A stretch of 64,000 bases of DNA from G963662905 sp965230045 (GTDB taxonomy: Bacteria > Bacteroidota > Bacteroidia > Bacteroidales > WRLA01): assembly GCA_965230045.1 (NCBI GenBank), contig OZ245940.1:1984001-2048000 (forward strand). Reading direction: 5' to 3'. Below, in pieces: positions 17,022 through 25,578 of this stretch (positions within the stretch are counted from its first letter, which is position 1; each line of letters opens with the position of its first letter). Both the position numbers and the translations under genes were made by a program. The notes below the pieces were generated by a model. The model did no database searches. It had not been told where the DNA came from and saw only the letters and a program-made list of their open reading frames with translations.

Positions 17022-19067
17022 ATGATGGCAAAAGAAAACAATCAATCAAAACACATTCAACAGAAATACAAAGTCCTTGAGAATGCAAGGCAAACCCTCA
17101 AAAAAGAATTCATTGGCATAGATGGGATTATTGATGAAATCATTGAAAATGTAAGTGCCTGGTATTTGATGCCGCAACTTTTGGAGCGTCCGGTTGTGAT
17201 CAACCTTTGGGGTCTGACCGGAGTAGGAAAAACATCGGTGGTCAACCGTTTGGCCGAACTGCTCGATTATAAGAGTTTATACTACCGCTTCGATTTAGGC
17301 GAAAAAGAAAAGGGATATTCATTTGGGAGTACAGTGGATGAAATTAAAGAAAATGAAGAAGAAGAACCCATAATTTTCGCTCTGGATGAAATTCAGCAAT
17401 GTCGGACAAAAATAGCTTCACGTCCTACTTTTCAGGACAAAAACCGGATGGTTTGGGATTTACTGGATAACGGCAAAATACAGTTTGTTGAATACTCACA
17501 CGAACTTTGGCGAATTAAAAACCTGACATGGCGGCTCTACCAATTCATATTATTGGGCATCAAAGTAAAAGACGGCATTGTTTGTAGTCATAAGCAACAA
17601 TATCGGGATGAATTTGATGTGGATGATGATGAAGCGATTCTGCGTTTTATTCCGGAAAAGTATTATACATACATTATCAATCTGGCAGGCGATAAATTAA
17701 ATTTAAGCCTAAAGCAGGATCTTGAGAAAATCCTTTTGTCTGGAACCGCTGAAGAAAATATACAATTCCTTAAAAAAGTCATTAAAATAGGAAACGGGCC
17801 AAAAGTGGCGAATTTTTCAAAAGCTCTGATTTTTGTTTTGGGTAACCTGGATGAGGCATATAGCATGAGCGGCAATTACAGCTCTGATATGGATGCAGAT
17901 GTTTTCCACCGTCTGTCAATCAAATTAAACGTTCCCAGAATCAAAAGTACCCTGGGCAAAATGTTTCGGGACGAACAGGTTGCCCGCCTTGGCAATATCC
18001 ATATTATCTATCCGGCACTGAGCCGGAATTCCTATGAGCTGATTATTAAAAAAGAGCTTCATCAGCTTGCTCTTCAATTAAACAAACACTTTAATGTTCT
18101 GATCGAATTTAGCGACAGTATTCATCAACTCATCTATGAAGAAGGTGTTTACCCCAGCCAGGGTGTTCGTCCGGTTTTTACCACCATTCATCAGATATTA
18201 AAAAGTACATGCAGTAACTTTTATGCGCAGATTTTAGCAAAAAATATAGATGCCGACAAACTTTTGTTTGAGCGTGCCGGCAACAAAATAAGGTGTATCT
18301 GCAAAAAGCTGAATCAAAGTGTATTTATACTGGAGTCAACCATAAAAACTTCCCTGGGCGATTTGCGCAAAAACAGAATGGACGATTTACAAGCAATTAC
18401 TGCTGTTCACGAAAGTGGCCACGCTGTTTTATCCATTTCTTTGCTGGGAACAATTCCTGAAGCTGTTTATTCGGTCAGCTCCGATGCGGACAAGCATGGT
18501 TTTGTTTATTTCGAAGATGAATGGCCATTTATACCTCGCAAAGAAATCACGGCACGGGCAGCCGTATTGCTTGGAGGTTTTGTTGCTGAAAAGCTGATTT
18601 TTGGTCAGGAAAACCAAACCAATGGTTCCGAATCGGATATAAGCAAAGCAACTCAACTATTGCAATTTGCTTTTGCTAACTCAGGATTTGGAAAGCATCC
18701 CATTCAATATGGTTTGCCGGTTTACGAGACGAAGGAAACCTACCATAATTATCAGGAAATGGAGGCTCAGGTCAAGGAGAGCCTGCAGAAATCTCTTCAA
18801 CTGGCAGAACAGTGCCTCCAAAAGGAGTTTGCCCTCTTGCTAAAAATGTCTGATTACTTAAGTAAAAACAGCGTTCTTTCAAAAGCAAAAATCAAAGAAT
18901 TAACTGAAAAATACCTACAGGGATCAGGCGCTGAAAATGATAAATGGAACAGCTCTTTTTATCGGGATCAACTAAAAAACAAAATCCGGGAGTACGGAGA
19001 CGAAGAACCTAACAATAAAGCAGTAGGTAATTCATTGATACTCAATAGCGATAAGAATACAGCCTAA
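17022..19067 (+). CDS. Soluble AAA+ ATPase fused to an FtsH-type (M41) zinc protease
   Basis: The 681-residue protein has an AAA+ module at the N-terminus with Walker A GLTGVGKTSVV near residue 65 and Walker B IIFALDEIQQ near residue 119. An Arg-finger-like region (FRDEQVARLGN) is near 315 and a Clp-type sensor 2 (GVRPVF) near 380. A C-terminal M41 peptidase carries HESGH near residue 462, GGFVAEKLIFG near 523, and ESDISKA near 535 supplying the third zinc ligand. Normal FtsH has membrane helices and its own AAA type; here there are none, and the ATPase looks Clp/torsin-like. It probably unfolds and degrades a soluble target. It is followed 4 bases later by an unknown gene. Confidence 0.85.
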   Translation: MMAKENNQSKHIQQKYKVLENARQTLKKEFIGIDGIIDEIIENVSAWYLMPQLLERPVVINLWGLTGVGKTSVVNRLAELLDYKSLYYRFDLGEKEKGYSFGSTVDEIKENEEEEPIIFALDEIQQCRTKIASRPTFQDKNRMVWDLLDNGKIQFVEYSHELWRIKNLTWRLYQFILLGIKVKDGIVCSHKQQYRDEFDVDDDEAILRFIPEKYYTYIINLAGDKLNLSLKQDLEKILLSGTAEENIQFLKKVIKIGNGPKVANFSKALIFVLGNLDEAYSMSGNYSSDMDADVFHRLSIKLNVPRIKSTLGKMFRDEQVARLGNIHIIYPALSRNSYELIIKKELHQLALQLNKHFNVLIEFSDSIHQLIYEEGVYPSQGVRPVFTTIHQILKSTCSNFYAQILAKNIDADKLLFERAGNKIRCICKKLNQSVFILESTIKTSLGDLRKNRMDDLQAITAVHESGHAVLSISLLGTIPEAVYSVSSDADKHGFVYFEDEWPFIPRKEITARAAVLLGGFVAEKLIFGQENQTNGSESDISKATQLLQFAFANSGFGKHPIQYGLPVYETKETYHNYQEMEAQVKESLQKSLQLAEQCLQKEFALLLKMSDYLSKNSVLSKAKIKELTEKYLQGSGAENDKWNSSFYRDQLKNKIREYGDEEPNNKAVGNSLILNSDKNTA

Positions 19068-19071
19068 AAAT

Positions 19072-20067
19072 ATGCAAGCCAAACTAATACCTTTGAAGAA
19101 AGTTTTTGAGAAGCATAATCTTTACAGGCTTTTTGATATTGACTTCGATAAGGCAGAGACGGTAGTGTGGCTATACAGACATGAACAACGTCTTTTCTGT
19201 CTCTTTAAATCCAAGGGCAAGTACCTGCTTCTTCATACCGATGGTTACCATTTTTGGTGTCGGGATACTGTCTATTGGGAGTATTACATTTATGATTCCT
19301 TGCATGAATCCTTCCGGAACATCAATCAGTTGTTTTACGATAGCATACCTTATTATGGTGTATGTAATCAAAGTAGAAGACAACTGGAGTATTGGATGAA
19401 TATAATCCCGGTTTGGGCAATATTGAGACCCAGATATTTATCAGTAATAGCCAGGGCGTATATACATGATCGTTTATCAAGCTTACAGGATACACCTAAT
19501 TCAAATGAAGTGGCCTGGTTTGTGGATTCTGTGTATAAAATTTTCTGGAAAGAGTATTTTTTCAAAAAAAGCAGTAGCCAAATTGCTTCAATTCAGCCAA
19601 TATTACAGGATTTGGTCATAAAATGTATCGCTAAGAAAAAGTATCATGAAATTTACAAAAAAATTTGCAATGTAAAGACCGGATCATTTGTAATTGACTC
19701 TTTTACTTTGATTTATGATGATTGCAGTCAGATAGAATTTGAGATGGAAAGACAAAGATACAAGGAGATGATCAAGATATCGCCGGGAGATTACTCAGAT
19801 TTTCTGATCAAAGAGGAGCAAATTCGGTCTAGTGACCAATTTTTGAATGAGCTTGAATGTAGCAATGGTGTAAAATTTACAAGTATAAAATTAAGGATTG
19901 AATACGATTTGTACATTGATGGTTCGATGGAATTTGAGTACGATCAATACACGAATAAACTTGGTGAAAGATTTCGAGCCATTTATTATCAGATTGTTAA
20001 AGAGAAAATAATTGATGAAGATAGTATAGAAAACATGCCCATTTATAAGTTATTGAAGGGGACGTAG
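19072..20067 (+). CDS. Unknown protein, third gene of the WYL/AAA-M41 cassette
   Basis: The 331-residue protein has no signal peptide, no membrane segment and no motif I recognise. It is rich in aromatic residues in the first 130 (repeated WxxYxY patterns) and strongly charged in the C-terminal third, which may be beta-rich. Its ATG is 4 bases after the stop of the AAA-M41 gene, so the two are translated together and the products likely interact. It could be a substrate adaptor, sensor or toxin held in check by the protease. IS256 lies 39 bases beyond its stop without breaking it. Confidence 0.75.
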   Translation: MQAKLIPLKKVFEKHNLYRLFDIDFDKAETVVWLYRHEQRLFCLFKSKGKYLLLHTDGYHFWCRDTVYWEYYIYDSLHESFRNINQLFYDSIPYYGVCNQSRRQLEYWMNIIPVWAILRPRYLSVIARAYIHDRLSSLQDTPNSNEVAWFVDSVYKIFWKEYFFKKSSSQIASIQPILQDLVIKCIAKKKYHEIYKKICNVKTGSFVIDSFTLIYDDCSQIEFEMERQRYKEMIKISPGDYSDFLIKEEQIRSSDQFLNELECSNGVKFTSIKLRIEYDLYIDGSMEFEYDQYTNKLGERFRAIYYQIVKEKIIDEDSIENMPIYKLLKGT

Positions 20068-20135
20068 CATTGAAGCCCTGCGGGAAAGTGTGTAATTTAG
20101 CCCTGTGGGAGTATTCAGAAAAGTGTGTCAGCTGC

Positions 20136-20183
20136 TTGCCCTGCAACGCCCTGGAGCCTTGGCGGAAGGGCGTTGCAGGGCAA
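20136..20183 (-). terminator. Hairpin after the IS256 transposase gene
   Basis: A perfect 17-bp inverted repeat (TTGCCCTGCAACGCCCT and its complement) with a 14-base loop lies directly after the stop codon. It has no T-run, so it may block read-through into the element rather than act as a classic terminator. Confidence 0.55.
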
Positions 20184-20193
20184 ATATAAGCAA

Positions 20194-21438
20194 TTATAAA
20201 TAGCGGGCATAACGGTCTCCAAATTTTTCGATGAGTTCTCTCTGTATGGACCCCCAATTGAAGGCCTTGCGCTTCCAGCTTTTTTTGTTGTGCATCAATG
20301 CTAGATACAGCTGTTTTATCAGTCCTTTGTCGTTGCTCCAGGCTCCTTTGGACTTGGTTATCTTGCGCATAATACGATGCACTGCCTCAACTGGATTGGT
20401 GGTGTAGATCATCCGCCTGATATGATGCCCATAGTCCATAAACGCCATCAGTTCCTCCCAGTTTTCCTCCCATTTTGGACGGATGTTTTTGTATTTGCCG
20501 TCCCATTTCTGTCCAAATGATATTAAAGCTGTTTCGGCTTGTTGCCTGTTTGCTGCTGTATAGATCTTACGCAGATCAGAGCAAAGAGCCTTCCTGTCTT
20601 TGTCGCTTACAAAGCGGGTAGATGTGCGTACCATATGCACTATGCAGCGCTGTACAATGGCTTTGGGATAAACCTGGCCTATAACCCCGGAAAAGCCTTT
20701 AAGCCCATCTACACAAAAAAACAAAACTTCCTCTACGCCACGTTCCTTAAGGTCTTCCAGGATCATGCCCCACTGGTTGGCCCCTTCTGATTCGTTTATG
20801 TAAAGCCCAAGGATATCGCGTTGGCCTTCAGCGTCTATGCCATAACATGTATAGATGGCTTTGCTGATAATATGACCCGCTTCGCGGACTTTAAAGTGAA
20901 CAGCATCAAGGTATATGACACTGTAGCACGGAAATAGCAACCGCTGCTGCCATTGGGTAATTTCAGGCCATACACGGTCGGTTACCGAACTGATTACTCC
21001 GGCGCTTATTTCAAGCCCATATAGGTGCTGCAACTGGTAGCGCACATCCTCAACTGATTGACCGCGGGCGTATAGGCTTAGGATTATTTCATCTACCCCG
21101 TTCCCAAGGTCCCTGTCCCACTTTTTAACCAAAATCGGCTCATGGTCGCCTTGGCGGTCACGCGGCGTGCGTACCTGCAGCGCTCCGGCAGCACTGCGTA
21201 CTTTTTTCTCCGTATAGCCATTGCGCCGGTTGCCGCTGTCAACCTTTTGGCTTAAACTATGATTTATCTCGCCCTCTAAGGCTGCATTTACCATAGTTTG
21301 AAGCATCTCGCTGAAAACACTGCCTTCTCCAAATAAGGATTCTCCACTGTATAAGCGACTTAGTACTCTTTCTCGTAAATGCGCATCTGGTATCAACTCT
21401 TCCATGCGCGGGGATTTCTTGTTTTTCTTTCTTGTCAT
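20194..21438 (-). CDS. IS256-family transposase
   Basis: The 414-residue DDE (mutator-type) transposase has the usual length. The first catalytic Asp is in IYLDAVHFKVR near residue 173, the second in FFCVDGLKGF near residue 240, and the Glu in the C-terminal NPVEAVHRIMRKITKSKG block near residue 350. It moves the element by a copy-out mechanism. It is the only gene inside 20107-21499 and appears intact. Confidence 0.95.
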   Translation of the reverse strand: MTRKKNKKSPRMEELIPDAHLRERVLSRLYSGESLFGEGSVFSEMLQTMVNAALEGEINHSLSQKVDSGNRRNGYTEKKVRSAAGALQVRTPRDRQGDHEPILVKKWDRDLGNGVDEIILSLYARGQSVEDVRYQLQHLYGLEISAGVISSVTDRVWPEITQWQQRLLFPCYSVIYLDAVHFKVREAGHIISKAIYTCYGIDAEGQRDILGLYINESEGANQWGMILEDLKERGVEEVLFFCVDGLKGFSGVIGQVYPKAIVQRCIVHMVRTSTRFVSDKDRKALCSDLRKIYTAANRQQAETALISFGQKWDGKYKNIRPKWEENWEELMAFMDYGHHIRRMIYTTNPVEAVHRIMRKITKSKGAWSNDKGLIKQLYLALMHNKKSWKRKAFNWGSIQRELIEKFGDRYARYL

Positions 21439-21575
21439 GTGTCAAATGTATTAATTCAGTTCTAATTCCCAAACATGACACACTTTTTTGAACAGCCTCA
21501 GCCCTGTACTAAGAAGTGAGACCATTATAACTGTTACTCATTAGGTAAACAAGCTCAATTATTTTCATTTATAAT

Positions 21576-22070
21576 TTAGAATGAGTCAAATCCTTTTTGT
21601 GTTAAAACCATGCAAAAAACATGTCTGTCTTCAGTTGTAATTAAATCATTTTCAACCAATCTCTCAATTGCTCTTTCAATCAAAGCATTTTCTTTAGGAT
21701 TTAACCATTTACTTAAGTTAAAGTTAATCCATCTATAATCGACAACATGATTAACTTTTGAATTAGTATCAGCAAATTGTTGCATAATTATACTACCAAT
21801 TCTTTCAATTACTTCATCTTCATTAATTGGGTAGATTGCATCAAATCCTTTCTCAGTCAAAACTAAACAGAATCCACTTCTGTCATCGGTTTTTATTAAA
21901 CCATCATTTACTAAATCATTAATTGCTGGATTAATTAAATTTTGCTCTTTGGCGTTTAACTGTCTTAATAGTACTTGGTTTATCCACCTTTCTTGAATTA
22001 CGTGCTTGGGTTTTGAATTTGTTTCTACAAACTGATTCATTATCAAATTTGCAATATCATTTTGTGTCAT
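21576..22070 (-). CDS. Hypothetical protein made of two tandem copies of one domain
   Basis: The 164-residue protein consists of two about 75-residue repeats (residues 8-80 and 91-163). Both share an IMxQFxxTNSKxxHV start, an RWIN block, an NxKExxLIxxAI helix and an FCxVLTxKGFD ending. The layout of three helices followed by a beta hairpin suggests a winged-helix domain, so it may bind DNA as a single-chain dimer. I do not know the family. It lies between IS256 and an Rpn remnant with about 70 bases of AT-rich leader. It is less GC-rich than the backbone genes, consistent with transfer. Confidence 0.65.
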   Translation of the reverse strand: MTQNDIANLIMNQFVETNSKPKHVIQERWINQVLLRQLNAKEQNLINPAINDLVNDGLIKTDDRSGFCLVLTEKGFDAIYPINEDEVIERIGSIIMQQFADTNSKVNHVVDYRWINFNLSKWLNPKENALIERAIERLVENDLITTEDRHVFCMVLTQKGFDSF

Positions 22071-22142
22071 GTTTTATTGTTTTATAATTAATTCTACTTT
22101 ACGAACTTAATTTTTGTGGTTTAATGGTCTAATTTGCTTTAA

Positions 22143-22345
22143 ACGAGTAAAAAGGGTTGAAAGATGGATATTCCGGACTAAACCGACCCACCCGACCGGC
22201 TGAAATAAACAGCAATAAAAAGCCATCAAAGACTGCCAATCCGGCGAATACTGCCCCATTGAAACGGAAAAAGGTACTTCAGGCAAACAAATCCGGGCTA
22301 TGTTGACCCTTATTTATCGCTTTTTTTTGCCCGGCACGCAATCAC
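22143..22345. repeat. Degenerate repeat block, second copy
   Basis: It has the same CCGG...TTGACCC motifs as 12800-13035. The last 75 bases, ending in TTTATCGCTTTTTTTTGCCC, are repeated almost exactly at 23786-23863, so the Rpn gene and its partial copy lie between direct repeats. Confidence 0.5.
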
Positions 22346-22703
22346 AAGTTTGTTAATTTCTTCGATACTTAAGCCGGTGATTTCCTGGATAATATCAATT
22401 TCCATTCCTTTAAGGAGCAGATTCCTTGCTAAGGATAATTTTTCTTCTTTTCTGCCTTCTTCCCTGCCTTTAATTAGTGTTTGTCCATAGAGTCGAGAGT
22501 TTGCTCTATAAAGTTCAAATTCAAGGCGTGTGAAAAATCTAAACCGCAGTATACTAGGGTATATGAGGATTTAGATTTTGAGCAACAACGCAGAAGTTGG
22601 ACTTTATAGACGAACTCTAATTAGCCCCTTTTCTTCTGCCCAGTCAATGGAGTTTTTGATATCGTTGAGGATATCCGGATTGAAATTGTATTTTCTCCCG
22701 GTC
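22345..22703 (-). pseudogene. Partial duplicate of the Rpn nuclease 3' end, interrupted by a MITE
   Basis: The stretches 22345-22476 and 22618-22665 repeat the 3' part of the adjacent intact Rpn gene (about 22722-22857 and 22930-22980) on the same strand. Part of the GREEGR hinge region is absent. A MITE with TAATTA duplications sits at the junction. The rest of the gene is missing, so it is a non-functional remnant. Confidence 0.75.
22477..22617 (+). mobile_element. MITE, interior type A, copy 2
   Basis: The element has 141 bp between TAATTA at 22471-22476 and 22618-22623. The uninterrupted version of the same site survives in the neighbouring Rpn gene (about 22930), where TTTAATTAGCCCC is continuous. 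That confirms insertion with a 6-bp target duplication. Confidence 0.9.
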
Positions 22704-22709
22704 ATTGTC

Positions 22710-23672
22710 TCAGAGTTCATCCTGTAGTTTGCTGATTTCTTCCAGGCTTAAGCCGGTGATTTCCCGGATAATATCAATTTCCATATCTTTAAGGAACAGA
22801 TTCCTTGCTAAGGATAATTTTTCTTCTTTTCTGCCTTCTTCCCTGCCTTCTTCCCTGCCTTCTTTTCTACCTCTAATAATTCCTTTCTTCTCTCCCTCAA
22901 TCAGCCCTTCTTGTTTGCCTTCTTCCCTGCCTTTAATTAGCCCCTTTTCTTCTGCCCAGTCAATGGAGTTTTTGATATCGCGATAGGCATTTAGGCTGAA
23001 CTGATATTCTTTGTACTCCTTTGAATCCAAACGGGCAATTTCTGCCGTTTCAAAGAATTTAAGGAAAACCTGTTCCCTCAGTTTTTCAGGCACGCGGTCC
23101 AAGCGGTTTAGGTTTTTGATCACATAAAGCCATTTTTCAAATTTGCTTTCCAGCTCCGATAGCTCCTTGCTGAATTTGGGCATAGCGAGATAAATGTAAG
23201 TGAGCTTGTCGTAGAAAATATCCTTGCTGTCCAAATCACAGATCTTCGCATCGAAACGGTATTTGTCCTCCGGGCTCTCGTCGCCCTTAAACACGAAATC
23301 CAAAATACCAATGGTATAAACGTGCTTGAGCTCAAAATTCCAGTCTTTGCCTTTGTCTTTTGCCTGCTCCTGAATCGGGAAAGTAGAATAAAAAACAGTG
23401 CGATCCTTGAAATACTTCTGTTCTGCCTTTTGCATTTCCACAATGAAACGCTCGCCCTTTTCGTTTTTGCAGTAAATATCAAAAATAGCCCTGCGGTCGC
23501 CCAAGGCAATCGGCAGGTTTTCGTTGGGCAAATACGACAGCTCCACAATGTTGCCTTCCTGCTCGCGCAACAGCTCGTTCAGGAAATCCTGCAATAAATC
23601 CTTGCTGGGCTCCTCGCCAAACAATCGTTTAAAACCGTAATCCGTAAAAGGATTGATGTATTTTTCTTTCAT
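22710..23672 (-). CDS. Rpn-family recombination-promoting nuclease
   Basis: The 320-residue protein belongs to the PD-(D/E)xK nuclease family often annotated as putative transposase. It opens with INPFTDYGFKRLFGEE. The active site is FDIYCKNEKGERFIVEMQ near residues 64-81, where Asp is followed by Glu-x-Gln. The C-terminal hinge is a run of GREEGR/GRKEG units, coded by short DNA repeats that can expand or shrink. E. coli Rpn proteins are DNA endonucleases that raise RecA-independent recombination, and related proteins have been linked to phage defence. It is preceded by degenerate repeats and followed by its own broken partial copy. Confidence 0.88.
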   Translation of the reverse strand: MKEKYINPFTDYGFKRLFGEEPSKDLLQDFLNELLREQEGNIVELSYLPNENLPIALGDRRAIFDIYCKNEKGERFIVEMQKAEQKYFKDRTVFYSTFPIQEQAKDKGKDWNFELKHVYTIGILDFVFKGDESPEDKYRFDAKICDLDSKDIFYDKLTYIYLAMPKFSKELSELESKFEKWLYVIKNLNRLDRVPEKLREQVFLKFFETAEIARLDSKEYKEYQFSLNAYRDIKNSIDWAEEKGLIKGREEGKQEGLIEGEKKGIIRGRKEGREEGREEGRKEEKLSLARNLFLKDMEIDIIREITGLSLEEISKLQDEL

Positions 23673-23756
23673 AGCTAAAGTGCTGGTTCACAAAAATAAT
23701 ACATTATAGGCACTAAAATCAATTTTAGCAAAAGCTTTTTGATATTATGAGAGCAC

Positions 23757-23863
23757 AACAGGCAACTGACCCTTTAAAAGAATAAAGGCACTTCAGGCAT
23801 CCAAATCCGGGGCATATTGACCCTTATTTATCGCTTTTTTTTGCCCGGCAACCGATCACAAGA
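23757..23863. repeat. Degenerate repeat block, third copy
   Basis: It contains one or two TTGACCC motifs and a direct copy of the 22265-22345 sequence (about 78 bp). It is otherwise non-coding. The gap from 23864 to 23990 shows nothing else. Confidence 0.45.
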
Positions 23864-23989
23864 TGGCGAATGATCAATAAAAAAAACGCTGCAACACTCC
23901 TGCAACACATCAACAACATTATTGCACAACTGCTACAGGAGCCTTGCTTATTACGGACACTATGGCAAACGTATCTAAATTTGCTGTTA

Positions 23990-24289
23990 TATTGAATGGA
24001 TATACTCTCTTGTCAAGCTTACCGGAGGACATTTGTCTCCATTATTGGCAAAACAATAAAAGGAGCAAAATCCATGGTAAAAAAAATCCTTATTCACTCA
24101 TTAAACGCCTGGGCAGCTGAAAGTGGTCTGGTTTTAGGGCATGTCAAAACGGATGGAAGTCAAATAAGATTACTGCAACTCCAAAATGCTGAATTTACTG
24201 ATGCTGAAAAACGAAAAACCTTGAAATCAGGAGATAAAGGTAAAGTGCCAGAGGCTGGTTTTATGAAAGTACTTAGTTTCCGTCTATAA
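23990..24289 (+). pseudogene. ISAs1-type transposase scrap
   Basis: The pieces VSIIGKTIKGAKS and AWAAESGLVLGHVKTD match the catalytic core of ISAs1-family transposases, where the first normally reads IDGKTIRGAKS. The catalytic Asp is changed to Ile. The frame then continues into unrelated sequence and ends in a MITE. Only about 100 codons remain, so it is a dead fragment. Confidence 0.65.
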
Positions 24290-24416
24290 AGTCCGCTAAC
24301 TTCGTTACGCTTGCCCGAAAAATGCTCATTTACACCAGTAAACTCTGCTTTTTCGGGCTGCGCAAGCCTCGTTATCGAACTTTCTAGCTCAGAAACACGA
24401 CATTATAGACAGACAC
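24276..24416 (-). mobile_element. MITE, interior type B, reverse orientation
   Basis: The element has 141 bp between TACTTA at 24270-24275 and 24417-24422. It is the reverse complement of the type B element at 44809-44949. Its hairpin core is TTTAC-(4)-GTAAA inside arms of GCTTGCGCAGCCCGAAAA type. Confidence 0.85.
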
Positions 24417-24509
24417 TACTTAATTAATGATGCGTTGCCTTATTAAAATTGTTCCACCGTTTTGGTAATTCGGTTTTATCCTTTTACCTTTACAAACAAA
24501 CGAACTCTT

Positions 24510-25526
24510 ATGTCACGAAAGATTGTAATGCTTGTTGATGAGCGGACACTGCCAAACCTGCAGTTTATACATGAATTTGGCGCCGGTGCAGATGAATACA
24601 TCTTTATAACCACCCGAAAAATGGAAGTGCCGGACGCCAATCGGGTGAACTGGATTATAAAATCTGCTGGAATTGATGATGAAAAATGTAGCCGGCTGGT
24701 ATGTGACCCTCACGGTATTAGCCAAACTTCCCAGCAACTTTCAGGTTTGAACCTTGATTTGGCTAATGAGTACCTGGTGCATATTACTTGCGGAACAAAA
24801 ATTATGGCTTTGGCGGCCTATAGTTTTTTCGGTCGTTTCCCGAAAGCAAGGATTATCTTCAGCTTTTTGGGTGAAGGCTCATACCGTCAGCTCCATCCGC
24901 ATATTACGAGGGCGGAGCATGAATATAAAACCAAACCCTCGCTCAAAGCTTCATTGCTTGCGCATGGGTTAAAAATAGCTTTTGCAGACAGGAAGCTAAC
25001 AGATGCAGGCATGGGGCGTCATTTGATGGATGAATGCATCAAAAACAATAACCGTCAAAACCATATTCCTGAGATACGAAAGGCCATGAAATGCATCACG
25101 CCCGAAGAGCGATCCTATTTTAGCGGAGGTTGGTTTGAAGAATATGTTTATGATCGTATCAAAACTGAGTTGAAACTGGCTGATGATCAGATTGCTATGA
25201 AAGTAAGCGTGCGAAAAGCAGAAGTTTATAATGAGTTTGATGTGATTTTCCTCTACCGTGACCGCATTCATGTGGTAGAGTGCAAAGCATATTTTTCACG
25301 GCATAACCTCAAAACAAAGGTAGAAGGAGCTTTGTATAAACTGGGTGCTTTGGATGATAAATTTGGCATGAACACCCGATCTTTGTTTTTTACAAACCTT
25401 GATTTTGCGCGTGACGATATCCGTTTGAATGAAGTGTTGCGGGCACGGGCCAAGGACCTGAAGGTGCGCTTTGTTGATATGTCGGATATACGGGAAAGGC
25501 GCCTGAACCTTTCCGTACATGAATAA
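24510..25526 (+). CDS. CARF-domain nuclease of the Card1/Can2 (DUF1887) type
   Basis: The protein of about 338 residues has an N-terminal CARF domain (VDERTLPNLQF at the start, ITCGTKIMALAA near residue 92, the ligand-binding loop). A C-terminal PD-(D/E)xK nuclease carries SGGWFEEYVYDRI near residue 208 and EFDVIFLYRDRIHVVECKAYF near residues 242-262, with the Asp, Glu and Lys of the active site in place. Card1 and Can2 are switched on by cyclic oligoadenylate from type III CRISPR and then cut DNA or RNA. No cas gene or CRISPR array is visible here. I start at 24510, not 24462, because the extra 16 residues look unstructured. It is flanked by mobile-element debris and ends at a shared terminator. 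Confidence 0.85.
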   Translation: MSRKIVMLVDERTLPNLQFIHEFGAGADEYIFITTRKMEVPDANRVNWIIKSAGIDDEKCSRLVCDPHGISQTSQQLSGLNLDLANEYLVHITCGTKIMALAAYSFFGRFPKARIIFSFLGEGSYRQLHPHITRAEHEYKTKPSLKASLLAHGLKIAFADRKLTDAGMGRHLMDECIKNNNRQNHIPEIRKAMKCITPEERSYFSGGWFEEYVYDRIKTELKLADDQIAMKVSVRKAEVYNEFDVIFLYRDRIHVVECKAYFSRHNLKTKVEGALYKLGALDDKFGMNTRSLFFTNLDFARDDIRLNEVLRARAKDLKVRFVDMSDIRERRLNLSVHE

Positions 25527-25559
25527 AAAAAGCACCTGTAATAGTTGCAGATGCTTTTT
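25525..25559. terminator. Bidirectional terminator between the CARF nuclease and peroxiredoxin genes
   Basis: An AGCACCTGTA/TGCAGATGCT stem has A-runs on one side and T-runs on the other. It serves both convergent genes. Confidence 0.75.
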
Positions 25560-25578
25560 GGTGGAATAAATGTCTTGC

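Larger units (their letters stand above)
20107..21499 (-). mobile_element. Complete IS256-family insertion sequence
   Basis: The element of 1393 bp has 24-bp imperfect terminal inverted repeats that share AAAAGTGTGTCA at the inner end. It is flanked by an 8-bp direct duplication, AGCCCTGT, at 20099-20106 and 21500-21507. It holds one intact transposase gene. The clean duplication and intact gene suggest a fairly recent insertion. Confidence 0.9.
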
